Source of the DNA: Alphaproteobacteria bacterium UBA2954
GTDB taxonomy: Bacteria; Pseudomonadota; Alphaproteobacteria; Puniceispirillales; Puniceispirillaceae
Length of the DNA: 12,918 nt
Reading direction: 5' to 3'
NCBI GenBank assembly: GCA_002348585.1
Contig: DEBO01000146.1
Location: forward strand, 1 to 12,918
This document shows, one piece after another, positions 1-7,397 of this stretch; position 1 is the first letter of the stretch; every line of letters starts with the position of its first letter. The notes below the pieces were generated by a model. The model made no database searches, had not been told where the DNA came from, and worked only from the letters and a program-made list of their open reading frames with translations. A program made the translations under genes and the position numbers.

Positions 1-157
1 GGACAAATAATATCAGCAAAGATGTCAACATCAATTTGGCTTGTCATTTAATCATCCCATGCTTATGTCGAAAGGGTCTACGAGTTTGTCGGTCTCAGAC
101 TACTTGTTCAACATAGACGAACGGGAGTCATAACTGAATAGTTTAATGGTGTAGTTA

Positions 158-661
158 ATGGATGAGAAGCAGATAAAAAATGTGCTCAAAAAGCGCGATT
201 GGCTGCTAGCCTCAGCAAAGACACTTGGCATTTCTGTTCTGGTTGATGAGGAAGATGTTCCCTTCGCTGACATGGGCTATGCTCCTTTTATCAGAGCTAA
301 CAATAATTTTTATATCTATTCCAGTCACTTATCTTCACATATTCGTGCTCTGATAAACGGATCAGAGGCTCGTTTTCTTCTGATTGAAGATGAGGAAAAA
401 TCAACAAATATCTGGGCGCGTGTCCGTCTGAAATTTTCAGCAGATGTGCTGGAACTGGCACGTGATGACAAACACTTTTCATCTCTTTGCAACCAGATCG
501 GGCAGGTTCACGGCCCTGTGATGGAGCTGATCCGGAATTTTAAAGATTTTCATCTCTTTGAAATTCGGCCCAGACATGGGACGCTTGTTACTGGATTTGC
601 GCAGGCATTCAGCGTGAATGGTCCAACTTTTGAGCTCACTGAACATCTGCGTAAGAGTTGA
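158..661 (+). CDS. HugZ/HutZ-like heme utilization protein (FMN-binding split-barrel fold)
   Basis: The 167-residue protein resembles the HugZ/HutZ branch of the pyridoxamine-5'-phosphate-oxidase-like split barrel, whose characterised members bind or degrade heme in the cytoplasm. Visible family landmarks are YAPF at 41-44, a strand near 51-55 (FYIYS), SHLSSHIRAL around 56-65, FLLIEDEE at 73-80, the WARVRLKF strand at 86-93, and the C-terminal block FEIRPRHGTLVTGFAQAF at 134-151, which is the most diagnostic. Its length is close to that of HutZ (about 170-180 residues). There is no signal peptide or membrane segment. The start at 158 has only a weak ribosome site but is where similarity begins. 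The next gene begins 3 bases after the stop, so the two are probably co-transcribed. Family assignment is fairly sure; heme degradation as opposed to simple heme or flavin binding is inferred. Confidence 0.82.
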   Translation: MDEKQIKNVLKKRDWLLASAKTLGISVLVDEEDVPFADMGYAPFIRANNNFYIYSSHLSSHIRALINGSEARFLLIEDEEKSTNIWARVRLKFSADVLELARDDKHFSSLCNQIGQVHGPVMELIRNFKDFHLFEIRPRHGTLVTGFAQAFSVNGPTFELTEHLRKS

Positions 662-664
662 TCG

Positions 665-1333
665 ATGACGCAAGAATGGCCAATATTTTGGAGTTTCAGG
701 CGTTGCCCTTATGCAATGCGAGCGCGTCTCGCCTTGAAATCTGCAGGTATAACTGTGGCATTAAGGGAGATTCTTCTGCGTGATAAGCCAGATGCCTTTC
801 TGGCTGCCTCAAAGGACGCAACAGTTCCTGTTCTTGAGCTGAAAGACGGACGTGTCATTGAGGAAAGTCTAGATATTATGTTCTGGGCCTTGCAGGAAAC
901 AGGCGATCCTGCGGGGTGGTTGTCTCGCTGGTCTCAGCGCAAACAAGATACTCAGGCTTTTCTGGATGTTCTTGATGGTGAGTTTAAAACTGATCTTGAC
1001 CGTTATAAATACGCATCTCGCTATGCAGCAGATACTCAGTCAGCTGCAGAACTATCAAATAGGCATAGGGCCAGTGGGTGCAAGTTCTTAAAAAGGATTG
1101 ACACGCGGCTGTCTAATAAGTCTTTCTTAAATGGATATTCTGCTGGACTGGAGGATTATGCCGCACTTCCCTTTGTGCGTCAGTTTTGGATTGCTGATAT
1201 GAAGTGGTTTGATGACCAAAATTGGCCGTTTTTACAGAAGTGGCTTCAAACGTTTTTGCATAGCCAGGTATTTAGAGATGTGATGCTTAAATATAAGCCT
1301 TGGGTCCCAGGTGCCACACCAATAATTTTTTAA
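665..1333 (+). CDS. Glutathione S-transferase-like protein with CPYA active-site motif
   Basis: This 222-residue protein has an N-terminal thioredoxin-fold domain (about 5-80) and an all-helical C-terminal domain (about 88-210), the two-domain GST layout. The motif RRCPYAMRARLAL at 12-24 puts a Cys (C14) where glutaredoxins and Cys-type GSTs keep their catalytic thiol; the second glutaredoxin Cys is Ala17, so monothiol chemistry is expected. The cis-proline VPVLEL at 54-59 and the glutathione gamma-glutamyl contact pair E67-S68 are present. It resembles Grx2-like or omega/beta-type GSTs and probably uses glutathione for deglutathionylation or thiol transfer in the cytoplasm; the substrate is unknown. 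It starts 3 bases after the HugZ-like gene, so translation is probably coupled. Pairing with a heme/flavin protein suggests redox or metal-stress handling, which is inference. Confidence 0.85.
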   Translation: MTQEWPIFWSFRRCPYAMRARLALKSAGITVALREILLRDKPDAFLAASKDATVPVLELKDGRVIEESLDIMFWALQETGDPAGWLSRWSQRKQDTQAFLDVLDGEFKTDLDRYKYASRYAADTQSAAELSNRHRASGCKFLKRIDTRLSNKSFLNGYSAGLEDYAALPFVRQFWIADMKWFDDQNWPFLQKWLQTFLHSQVFRDVMLKYKPWVPGATPIIF

Positions 1334-2012
1334 GTTTTTAATTTCAATTAAGAGTCAACTGAGAAGGACGATATATTCATTTTGCTTTTATATCCGGTGC
1401 GATAACGTTTGCGCCATTATGTCTAATATTGAAAAGACATTTGACCAGATATCGTGCGCATGCCTTCATGTTTTTCTAGCGGCTCATTTCCAATAATTCT
1501 TGTTGGAGACCATCCTATTAGTTTTCCTAAAGAAAGGGGGATGACAGAATGCAAATCCAAAAAAATATAAATAATTCATTTTATTCGCCATGCAGATATT
1601 TAGGAAAAGACCTAAATAAGAGAATTCATACAACACCAGGGGTTCACGCTACGAACCTCGAAAATGTGAGACCTGAAAATTTAGTGGAGGTTGACATTTG
1701 GGGATGGCAAGTTTCAAGAGAAGAAGTGGAAATAGCTAGTGAGCGTCGAACTAATATACTCACTTTTTCTTTTTAGGTGTGTTGCCACGGTGAAATTAGC
1801 GCAATAAGAAATGAATTTTTACTGATCCATAATAGATTGAGAATGACTTCGTCCTCTGATTTAAAAAGCCTTTATGTTATAGGACTAGATGCAACAAGTT
1901 GAATTAGACGCCAAACAAACTACGTTCTTCAGGAGTTATTTCCTTATCTACGGTGTTTGTCAGGAGTGGAACCGATTAACTCTTTTTGATTTCTAATTTT
2001 AGTTAGCAAATT
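1334..2012. other. AT-rich intergenic stretch around a small orphan ORF
   Basis: Apart from the doubtful small gene at 1549-1776, these 679 bases hold no recognisable gene on either strand. There are two short inverted repeats before the small ORF: an imperfect 6-bp stem at 1396-1401/1410-1415 (with G-T pairs) and a perfect 6-bp stem ATGTCT/AGACAT at 1419-1424 and 1435-1440. Neither is followed by a T-run, so neither is a convincing intrinsic terminator. The stretch 1777-2012 holds nothing I can name; it presumably carries the promoter of the photolyase gene, but I see no clear -35/-10 pair. Confidence 0.4.
1549..1776 (+). CDS. Small hypothetical protein (75 aa)
   Basis: I do not recognise this protein. 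The case for a real gene is the purine-rich ribosome site AAGGGGG at 1534-1540, placed 8 bases before the ATG, and an uninterrupted 75-codon frame in AT-rich DNA. The product has no signal peptide, transmembrane segment or known motif. The N-terminal third is basic and polar, and the C-terminal part (about 43-68) is acidic and looks amphipathic. The ATG at 1541, nearer the ribosome site, reads only a 9-codon peptide. It stands alone, more than 200 bases from each neighbour, in a stretch that differs in composition from the flanking genes. It could be a lineage-specific gene, the remnant of a longer one, or chance. Confidence 0.4.
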   Translation: MQIQKNINNSFYSPCRYLGKDLNKRIHTTPGVHATNLENVRPENLVEVDIWGWQVSREEVEIASERRTNILTFSF

Positions 2013-3509
2013 ATGGTAAAAAACACTTTTGTAATCTTAGGTAATCAGCTTTTTAAGCCTGATCTTTTGAAGTCATGTGGATGTCAACATGTTTTTATGG
2101 CCGAAGATTTTGGTCTTTGTACCTATGAAAAACATCATAAGTTAAAAATTTACTTATTCCTGACAGCTATGAGAGAATATAGGGATGAGCTTATAGAGGC
2201 TGGTATCGAGGTCTCCTATTTTGAGTTGGAACAGAGAGATAATTCGGCTGATTATATTTCATTTCTTCACGATTTTATTTTGAAAAATCAAATCAAACGA
2301 ATCAGCTTCTTTGAAATAGAGGACCGACCTTTCGAAAGTGAGATAAACCAATTTTTTGCTTCAAAAAATGTTAAAGTTAGCTTCTACAAATCCCCAATGT
2401 TTATGTTTTCGCGTGAAGAGTTTTCAAAAAATTATGGAAAAAACAAGACATTCAGGCTAGCAAACTTTTATAAACATCTCCGGAAAGAGTTTAAAATTCT
2501 TGTAAATGATGCTTTGGAGCCTGAAGGAAGCAAATGGTCATTTGATGAAGATAATCGGAAACGGATACCTGATAATATTCAGATACCTAGGTTTCAACGT
2601 CCAAAAGTATCAAAATATCACAATAAGGTGATAGATATTATTGAAGAGAAGTTCTCAGAACATCCGGGTAGGCTAGAAAATTTTTGGTTTCCAGTTCAAA
2701 GAATGGCTGTTGAGCGACACCTTGATGAGTTTTTAGAAACAAGGTTGCATGATTTTGGCGTATATGAAGACGCTATGAGACAAGGTGAAAACTTTTTGTT
2801 TCACAGTTGCATAAGTCCATTTTTAAATCTTGGCCTCATAACTCCAAAGGAGGTAATAGAGCGAATATTGCGAGTTTATGAGCGAAACAACGCCCCTATT
2901 AATTCAGTAGAGGGATTAATTCGTCAAATACTTGGTTGGCGAGAGTTTATTAGAGGCATTTATCAAATAAGAGGAGAGGAACAACAAAGGAAAAATTTTT
3001 GGGGTCACAAACGTAAACTCTGTGATAGCTGGTATGATGGGACGACTGGCATAGTTCCATTAGATGATTGCATACAATCTGCGTTAACAGACGGTTATAA
3101 TCATCATATTCCAAGACTTATGATAATCAGTAATTTGATGAATCTATGTGAGGTTAATCCAGAAATTATTTATAAGTGGTTTATGGAAATGTATATCGAC
3201 TCATCAGATTGGGTGATGGTTCCAAACGTCTATGGAATGGCGACATATTCAGATGGGGGGTTAATGTCAACTAAGCCTTACACATGCAGTTCAAACTACA
3301 TGTTGAAAATGAGTAATTATCCTAAAGGCATTTGGTGCGATACTGTTGACGGTTTATATTGGCGTTTTATCGAAAAACACAAAAATTTCTATCAAAGTAA
3401 TCCGCGATTGGCATTCCAAAATAGAATGCTCGAAAAGATGAAGCCCGAACGTAAAGCTTTGATTTTTGGTTCAGCTGAAAAATTTATACGCGAACACACA
3501 ACTCTTTAG
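2013..3509 (+). CDS. Prokaryotic (6-4)-type photolyase/cryptochrome, FeS-BCP family relative lacking the Fe-S ligands
   Basis: The 498-residue protein belongs to the photolyase-related family (DPRP) that includes Agrobacterium PhrB and Rhodobacter CryB: flavoproteins that repair (6-4) photoproducts or sense blue light. The start VILGNQLF (7-14) is typical. The C-terminal FAD domain shows ILGWREFIRG (306-315), GYNHHIPRLM (361-370) with the His pair H364-H365 matching the PhrB active-site histidines, and YGMATYSDGGLMSTKPY (407-423). The four Cys that hold a 4Fe-4S cluster in PhrB are not recognisable: the first aligns with Pro349, and the loop carrying the CxxC pair is shortened to MSNYPKGIWCDTVDGLYW (433-450), leaving one Cys (C442) that may be incidental. 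C353 and C425 lie outside the usual ligand positions. The DNA is visibly AT-richer than the genes to the right, suggesting transfer. No clear ribosome site precedes the ATG. Repair as opposed to signalling is not settled by the sequence. Confidence 0.88.
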   Translation: MVKNTFVILGNQLFKPDLLKSCGCQHVFMAEDFGLCTYEKHHKLKIYLFLTAMREYRDELIEAGIEVSYFELEQRDNSADYISFLHDFILKNQIKRISFFEIEDRPFESEINQFFASKNVKVSFYKSPMFMFSREEFSKNYGKNKTFRLANFYKHLRKEFKILVNDALEPEGSKWSFDEDNRKRIPDNIQIPRFQRPKVSKYHNKVIDIIEEKFSEHPGRLENFWFPVQRMAVERHLDEFLETRLHDFGVYEDAMRQGENFLFHSCISPFLNLGLITPKEVIERILRVYERNNAPINSVEGLIRQILGWREFIRGIYQIRGEEQQRKNFWGHKRKLCDSWYDGTTGIVPLDDCIQSALTDGYNHHIPRLMIISNLMNLCEVNPEIIYKWFMEMYIDSSDWVMVPNVYGMATYSDGGLMSTKPYTCSSNYMLKMSNYPKGIWCDTVDGLYWRFIEKHKNFYQSNPRLAFQNRMLEKMKPERKALIFGSAEKFIREHTTL

Positions 3510-3742
3510 TGTTTCTTACTTGTCCGATAAACTTAGAATTTTATCTATTGTCAGTGTCTTTTTTCATCTCTAGCTGGTTTGCTGAGATATTTATGTTTGT
3601 AAACACTTTTTGAAGATGCACCAAAATTTTCAGTTCTTAGAGCGAGGCTCAGACATCAGTGTAAAATTTACAGGCTTATGGGCCTCATTTAAGTTACTTA
3701 GTTCATGACTAAGCTAGTAGCCAAATAACGGAGTTACATGTT
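3510..3742. other. Convergent intergenic region between two photolyase genes
   Basis: The + strand photolyase and the - strand CPD photolyase end facing each other here. Two small inverted repeats are visible: AGGC/GCCT at 3672-3675 and 3682-3685, and CTTAGT/ACTAAG at 3697-3702 and 3708-3713. Read on the minus strand, the first is followed by an AT-rich tract, so it could weakly end the CPD photolyase transcript. The stems are short and there is no proper T-run, so no terminator is claimed. No coding sequence is evident. Confidence 0.35.
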
Positions 3743-5212
3743 TTATGATGTACTTTTTGGTAAAGCTGCAAAATGATCAAGGGCACGTAGCCGCGATACT
3801 TTTACATCTACAAGCGGATACGGATACGACCTACCCAGTGTAACACCCGCACGCCGAAGAACATCTATTGGCGCATCAAACGGATTAAACAAATATTTAG
3901 ATGGCATATTCGCTAATTCAGGGACATAACGGCGTGTATATTCGCCGTCAGAGTCAAACTTCTGTCCCTGCGTTACTGGATTAAAGACACGGAAATAGGG
4001 CGCAGCGTCAGCCCCGCATCCCGCAATCCATTGCCAGCTAGCTGTGTTTGAGGCAGCATCTGCATCAAATAGGCAATCCCAGAACCATGCTTCACCATGT
4101 CGCCAGTCTAAAAGCAGGTTTTTCACCAGAAATGAACCCACGATCATCCGAATCCGGTTATGCATATAGCCTGTTTGATAAAGCTCTCGCATGCCGGCAT
4201 CAACAATCGGATAACCTGTTTGCCCTGTCTGCCAGGCCCGAAGATGTTCAGGTTCATTTAACCACTGAAATTGTGCAAATTTTGTCTGTAAAGGCTTTGT
4301 TTTTAAGTGCGGGTGTGTGTGCAGTAAATGATAAGAGAATTCCCGCCATCCCAGTTCTGAGCGGAATATATCCAGATTTTTGTCAGCAGGATTGAAATGG
4401 CCATCAGCTGCATACCAAGCTTGATGCGGCGAAATCTGACCAAATTTTAGATAAGGAGACAGCCTGGATGTTGCTGGTCTGGATGGAAAATTTCTGCCTT
4501 CTGCATAACCATGTAACCCGTCAGGATGAGCTGATAGAATAAACCGCTGAAGTGCAGCCTGCGCGCCAGTTTCCGAAATGTCCCACTCTGAAGCCACTCT
4601 GTCTGTCCACTTCAAAGAGGGTTTTAGGTCCAATGCATCGATTGTCAGGCTGCTGATTTTTTTATCTGTGTAAAAATCGATATTCGGACGGGGCAGGGGC
4701 TGGCGAGGCGGATGCGCAGCTAAGCAGCCACGCCGGTAAAATGGGGTGAACACCTTGTAAGGAGTGCCATCCTGCTTTGTGATTTGTTCAGGTTCCCAGA
4801 GCAGATTGCCAGTTTCGATACTAATCTTGATCCCTTTTCGCTGCAATTTTTGTTCAATATTCCTGTCTGTCTCTGACTGATGTGGCGCATAGCAGCGTGT
4901 CATTGTTACCTGTTGTGCACCCGTTTCATCGATAAGTTCACCCAATATGTGCTCTGCGCTTCCACGTCTGAGGACAAGCTTATCTTGCAAGTCGGATTGA
5001 AGAGAGCTAAGGGCATAATGCAACCAGAGTTTAGTTGCCTCGCCCATCGCATGGGATTGTTGCAACCCGAAAGGTGTCTGATCCTTACCTTTCCCGGTTT
5101 GGTCTTCCAAAATGTAAACAGGAACAACCTTGCCAGTACGCGCAGCTCTTGTCAGTGCCGGGTTATCAGACAAACGCAGATCATTACGAAACCAATGGAT
5201 GGTGACAGACAT
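3743..5212 (-). CDS. phrB: Deoxyribodipyrimidine photo-lyase, class I CPD photolyase
   Basis: This 489-residue flavoprotein should split cyclobutane pyrimidine dimers using near-UV/blue light; E. coli PhrB has about 472 residues. The N-terminal Rossmann domain opens with WFRNDLRLSDNPAL (7-20). The FAD domain carries TSRLSPYLKFGQIS (248-261), ELGWREFSYH (286-295), TGYPIVDAGMRELYQTGYMHNR (332-353) and DAAPYFRVFNP (402-412). The tryptophan relay that photoreduces FAD is intact: W317, W370 and W393 show the same 53- and 23-residue spacing as W306, W359 and W382 of E. coli. The open frame extends to an upstream ATG at 5449, but those 79 extra residues lie before the conserved start and overlap the HIT gene; the start at 5212 has GGAG 6 bases upstream (5219-5222). 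It lies 79 bases downstream of the HIT gene on the same strand, so they may share a transcript. Confidence 0.95.
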   Translation of the reverse strand: MSVTIHWFRNDLRLSDNPALTRAARTGKVVPVYILEDQTGKGKDQTPFGLQQSHAMGEATKLWLHYALSSLQSDLQDKLVLRRGSAEHILGELIDETGAQQVTMTRCYAPHQSETDRNIEQKLQRKGIKISIETGNLLWEPEQITKQDGTPYKVFTPFYRRGCLAAHPPRQPLPRPNIDFYTDKKISSLTIDALDLKPSLKWTDRVASEWDISETGAQAALQRFILSAHPDGLHGYAEGRNFPSRPATSRLSPYLKFGQISPHQAWYAADGHFNPADKNLDIFRSELGWREFSYHLLHTHPHLKTKPLQTKFAQFQWLNEPEHLRAWQTGQTGYPIVDAGMRELYQTGYMHNRIRMIVGSFLVKNLLLDWRHGEAWFWDCLFDADAASNTASWQWIAGCGADAAPYFRVFNPVTQGQKFDSDGEYTRRYVPELANMPSKYLFNPFDAPIDVLRRAGVTLGRSYPYPLVDVKVSRLRALDHFAALPKSTS

Positions 5213-5291
5213 AAAATACTCCGAAGGAAAGGTTAACGGTGGCCAGAGGGATCTGCTATTTATTCGCGCACAGATAGGCTGCGGATTAGGG

Positions 5292-5705
5292 CTAAGAGGC
5301 GAAATCCGCCAATAGCTTGCGAACGGCTTTAGTACGGAAATTTTGAGTATCAGCCAATAAAGGTACAGTCTTTCCATATCCCCAGACAGGGCCCGGCCAA
5401 GCCGCATCCCCAGAATGACGCGCGATAAGATGAAGGTGGAATTGACCAACTATATTTCCCAATGTGGCAACATTAATTTTATCTGCTTTATCAATATGTT
5501 TTATTTTTTTGCTGAGATATGAAATTAATTTAGTAAGTGTTGTCAATTGTTTGTGTGGCAGTTCATGCCATTCTGTAATATCGGGCACCCTGGGTATAAT
5601 CAGCAGCCAGAAAAACCGCTCATCTTTCATCAGGCGAATGGAAAACGCTCCACAGTCGGAGATGAATTCGCTATCGTTATCAAGTCTATGATCGAGTTTA
5701 AACAT
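5292..5705 (-). CDS. HIT family protein (nucleotide hydrolase/transferase fold)
   Basis: The 137-residue protein is a small single-domain histidine-triad protein. HIT enzymes hydrolyse or transfer nucleoside monophosphates through a His intermediate. The motif lies at 88-95 (QFHLHLIA): His90 is the expected nucleophile, His92 the third triad position, and the first triad position is Gln88. As far as I recall that Gln is usual in this alphaproteobacterial subfamily and is not damage. The following AWPGPVWG (102-109) is also typical of it. The N-terminal half (WLLIIPR, 33-39) forms the expected beta strands. No ribosome site is visible before the ATG at 5705, so translation may be weak or the start may differ slightly. 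The CPD photolyase gene follows on the same strand. The substrate cannot be told from sequence. Confidence 0.88.
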   Translation of the reverse strand: MFKLDHRLDNDSEFISDCGAFSIRLMKDERFFWLLIIPRVPDITEWHELPHKQLTTLTKLISYLSKKIKHIDKADKINVATLGNIVGQFHLHLIARHSGDAAWPGPVWGYGKTVPLLADTQNFRTKAVRKLLADFAS

Positions 5706-5716
5706 AACATTTTTAT

Positions 5717-5728
5717 GCGTTATAACGC
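5717..5728. promoter_or_regulatory. Perfect 12-base palindrome in the divergent HIT/YaiI spacer
   Basis: GCGTTATAACGC is a perfect palindrome 11 bases before the HIT start codon. It lies within the only spacer between two divergent genes and just downstream of a candidate minus-strand promoter, where a repressor site would be effective. The TATAA core could alternatively be part of a -10 box. Operator function is inferred from symmetry and position only. Confidence 0.3.
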
Positions 5729-5732
5729 GTCC

Positions 5733-5760
5733 ATTATCAACAATACAGTGTCACCTTGAA
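5733..5760 (-). promoter_or_regulatory. Candidate sigma70-type promoter for the HIT-phrB genes
   Basis: On the minus strand, TTCAAG (5760-5755) and GATAAT (5738-5733) are separated by 16 bases. The -10 box matches TATAAT in five of six positions; the -35 box is weak. Transcription would begin near 5726, inside the 12-base palindrome and about 20 bases before the HIT start codon. Confidence 0.3.
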
Positions 5761-5777
5761 CAGCAGAGGGGGTGAGG

Positions 5778-6239
5778 ATGATATATATTGATGCTGACGC
5801 TTGTCCAGTTCGTCAGGAAGCGATCGATATTGCTTTGCGCCATAAGGTTAGGTTGGTAATGGTCACAAATGGGGGTGTGCGGCCCTATCCACATGCCTTG
5901 ATTGATATGAAATACGTGTCACAAGGACCTGATGAAGCAGATAAATGGATCGCAGACTCAGTTGATACTGGTGACCTGGTGATCACAAACGATATTCTGC
6001 TGGCAGCAGAGGTAATCAAGGCAGGGGCTTTTGTCCTACGGCCTGATGGGTCAGAATTGTCCGCACAGAATATTGGCAATCAGCTTGCCAGCCGAGATTT
6101 AATGGCGGATTTGCGTGCAGCGCAACCGCTTGATATGGCAAAAATGGGGGGTGGCCGTGCCTACACAGCGTCAGATCGCGCACGGTTTAAACAAGCTCTT
6201 GAAAAAAATATATCTGCCACAAAAAACCGATCTGAATGA
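5778..6239 (+). CDS. yaiI: YaiI/YqxD (UPF0178, DUF188) family protein
   Basis: The product of 153 residues matches the YaiI/YqxD family (E. coli YaiI about 150 residues). Family hallmarks are the opening MIYIDADACPV (1-11) with paired Asp5/Asp7, the block DLVITNDILLAAEVIKAGA in the middle, the Gly-rich MGGGRAY and the terminal SDRARF. The fold is thought to resemble PIN/NYN-like nucleases because of the conserved Asp residues, but no activity is established that I can cite. A GTG at 5772 would add two residues, but it sits within the ribosome site AGAGGGGG; the ATG at 5778 fits better. It is divergent from the HIT gene across a 72-base spacer and has no functional link to it that I can see. 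Confidence 0.9.
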   Translation: MIYIDADACPVRQEAIDIALRHKVRLVMVTNGGVRPYPHALIDMKYVSQGPDEADKWIADSVDTGDLVITNDILLAAEVIKAGAFVLRPDGSELSAQNIGNQLASRDLMADLRAAQPLDMAKMGGGRAYTASDRARFKQALEKNISATKNRSE

Positions 6240-6382
6240 CAGGCTGTCTCAAGGGCAAGATGTCAGCGAATACCATTATATGCTTAAGTAAAGAACTACC
6301 TTCTCTTTACCAGCCTGCAAATTCATTCTACGCTTTCCAAAACAACGCGCAGCTTTAAATTTCCTTAGAACAGGCTGATAAT

Positions 6383-6388
6383 GGAGGG
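6383..6388 (+). promoter_or_regulatory. Shine-Dalgarno that fixes a TTG start
   Basis: GGAGGG lies 5 bases before the TTG at 6394. The nearby ATG at 6381 is in another frame. The first codons after the TTG encode RFGILGDA, the start of a Rossmann fold, so no upstream ATG is needed and the TTG start is well supported. Confidence 0.7.
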
Positions 6389-6393
6389 CCGAT

Positions 6394-7344
6394 TTGCGCT
6401 TTGGTATTTTGGGAGATGCAAAAATCGCCCGTGAAAAACTGGTTCCAGCGCTGCGAAAGGCGGGTTGCGACATTGTACATTTGGGCAAACGCGATGAATT
6501 GGCATCAGTAAGTAACGACATCTGGAAAGGTGTGAAAACTGGAAGTTATGAGGATGTGCTTGCAGACCCTAAGGTGGAAGCTGTTTATATACCTCTGCCC
6601 AATCATTTGCATGTGCCCTGGTCTGTGCGTGCAATGGAAGCTGGAAAAGCTGTTTTATGCGAAAAGCCGATGGCGTTGAGCATTGAGGAGATTGGCCAGC
6701 TTGAACGCACTTCTGCGCAGACTGGCTGTTATATTTATGAAGCCTTCATGGTTCGGCATCATCCACAATGGGACTGGCTGACCGAGCTGAATATCGGTGC
6801 GCATTATCATCTATCTGCACAATTTTCATATCCACCGCAACCAGAAGGGAACATCCGCAATATTGCTGCCTGGGGCGGTGGACCTGTTTGGGATATCGGT
6901 TGCTACTGCGTGCTGGCTGGCCTACGTATCTTTGGCACAACGCCGAGGCTGCTTTCAGCCACTTTTTGGGCTGAACAGCATTTGGATGTTGAACAATCAG
7001 CAACCGCACTTCTTGAATTTGGAGATGGTAGGACGGCAAATTTTAGCGTGTCTAGCGCCGCAAGCCTGTCTCAACTGGTTAGAGTTGTCGGCACAGATGG
7101 ATGGGCTCAGCTGGACGTACCTTTCAACCCGCCGAGAGAGACAACGGCCAGATGGGCACATGTTTCTGCCGGAAAGGACAGCTTGCTTGGCCCGGGACAA
7201 ATGGTCACCTTTGAGCCATGTGACCATTATCAGTTGATGGTTGAGGCTTTTGTGAAGGCAGTGCGAGGTGGAGAAACCTCTGATTTTAATGATAGCCGAG
7301 CTTTGACGGGCATTTTAAGTGAAATTATTTCCTATCGCGATTAA
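6394..7344 (+). CDS. Gfo/Idh/MocA family NAD(P)-dependent oxidoreductase
   Basis: The 316-residue protein has the two-domain Gfo/Idh/MocA layout. An N-terminal Rossmann domain begins FGILGDAKIA (3-12) with the dinucleotide-binding GxxGxA pattern. The family Lys motif CEKPMAL is at 89-95 (Lys91 being the usual substrate/cofactor residue), followed by YEAFMVRHHPQW (115-126) and the C-terminal sheet-domain motif GGGPVWDIGCYCV (161-173). This pattern is close to glucose-fructose oxidoreductase, D-xylose 1-dehydrogenase and dihydrodiol dehydrogenase-like members that oxidise sugars or cyclitols. There is no Tat or Sec signal, so it is cytoplasmic. An aldose 1-epimerase follows 53 bases downstream on the same strand, which favours an aldose as substrate; which aldose is unknown. 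The start codon is TTG. Confidence 0.9.
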   Translation: MRFGILGDAKIAREKLVPALRKAGCDIVHLGKRDELASVSNDIWKGVKTGSYEDVLADPKVEAVYIPLPNHLHVPWSVRAMEAGKAVLCEKPMALSIEEIGQLERTSAQTGCYIYEAFMVRHHPQWDWLTELNIGAHYHLSAQFSYPPQPEGNIRNIAAWGGGPVWDIGCYCVLAGLRIFGTTPRLLSATFWAEQHLDVEQSATALLEFGDGRTANFSVSSAASLSQLVRVVGTDGWAQLDVPFNPPRETTARWAHVSAGKDSLLGPGQMVTFEPCDHYQLMVEAFVKAVRGGETSDFNDSRALTGILSEIISYRD

Positions 7345-7397
7345 TAGATGAACTTGTTAAATTAATATATTTTACCTTGGGCAGTAAACACACAGAC

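Noticed and set aside
1..157. A possible tail of an upstream gene at the left edge.
   Set aside because: The plus-strand frames reach stops after a few dozen codons or fewer and show no recognisable protein; nothing can be supported.
3526..3545. GATAAA/TTTATC hairpin after the first photolyase as a terminator.
   Set aside because: The stem is six A/T-rich pairs with no T-run after it, so it is too weak to claim.
5213..5449. A 79-residue N-terminal extension of the CPD photolyase from an ATG at 5449.
   Set aside because: The extension is not photolyase-like, overlaps the HIT gene in another frame, and the ATG at 5212 has a good ribosome site and begins exactly at the conserved N-terminus.
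3578..5520. A 13-base repeat (TTTGCTGAGATAT) near 3578-3590 and 5508-5520.
   Set aside because: It is short, AT-rich and has one copy inside the HIT gene; chance is the simplest explanation.
6797..7237. A 146-codon open frame on the plus strand in another frame.
   Set aside because: It lies inside the Gfo/Idh gene, and its translation has no recognisable domain.
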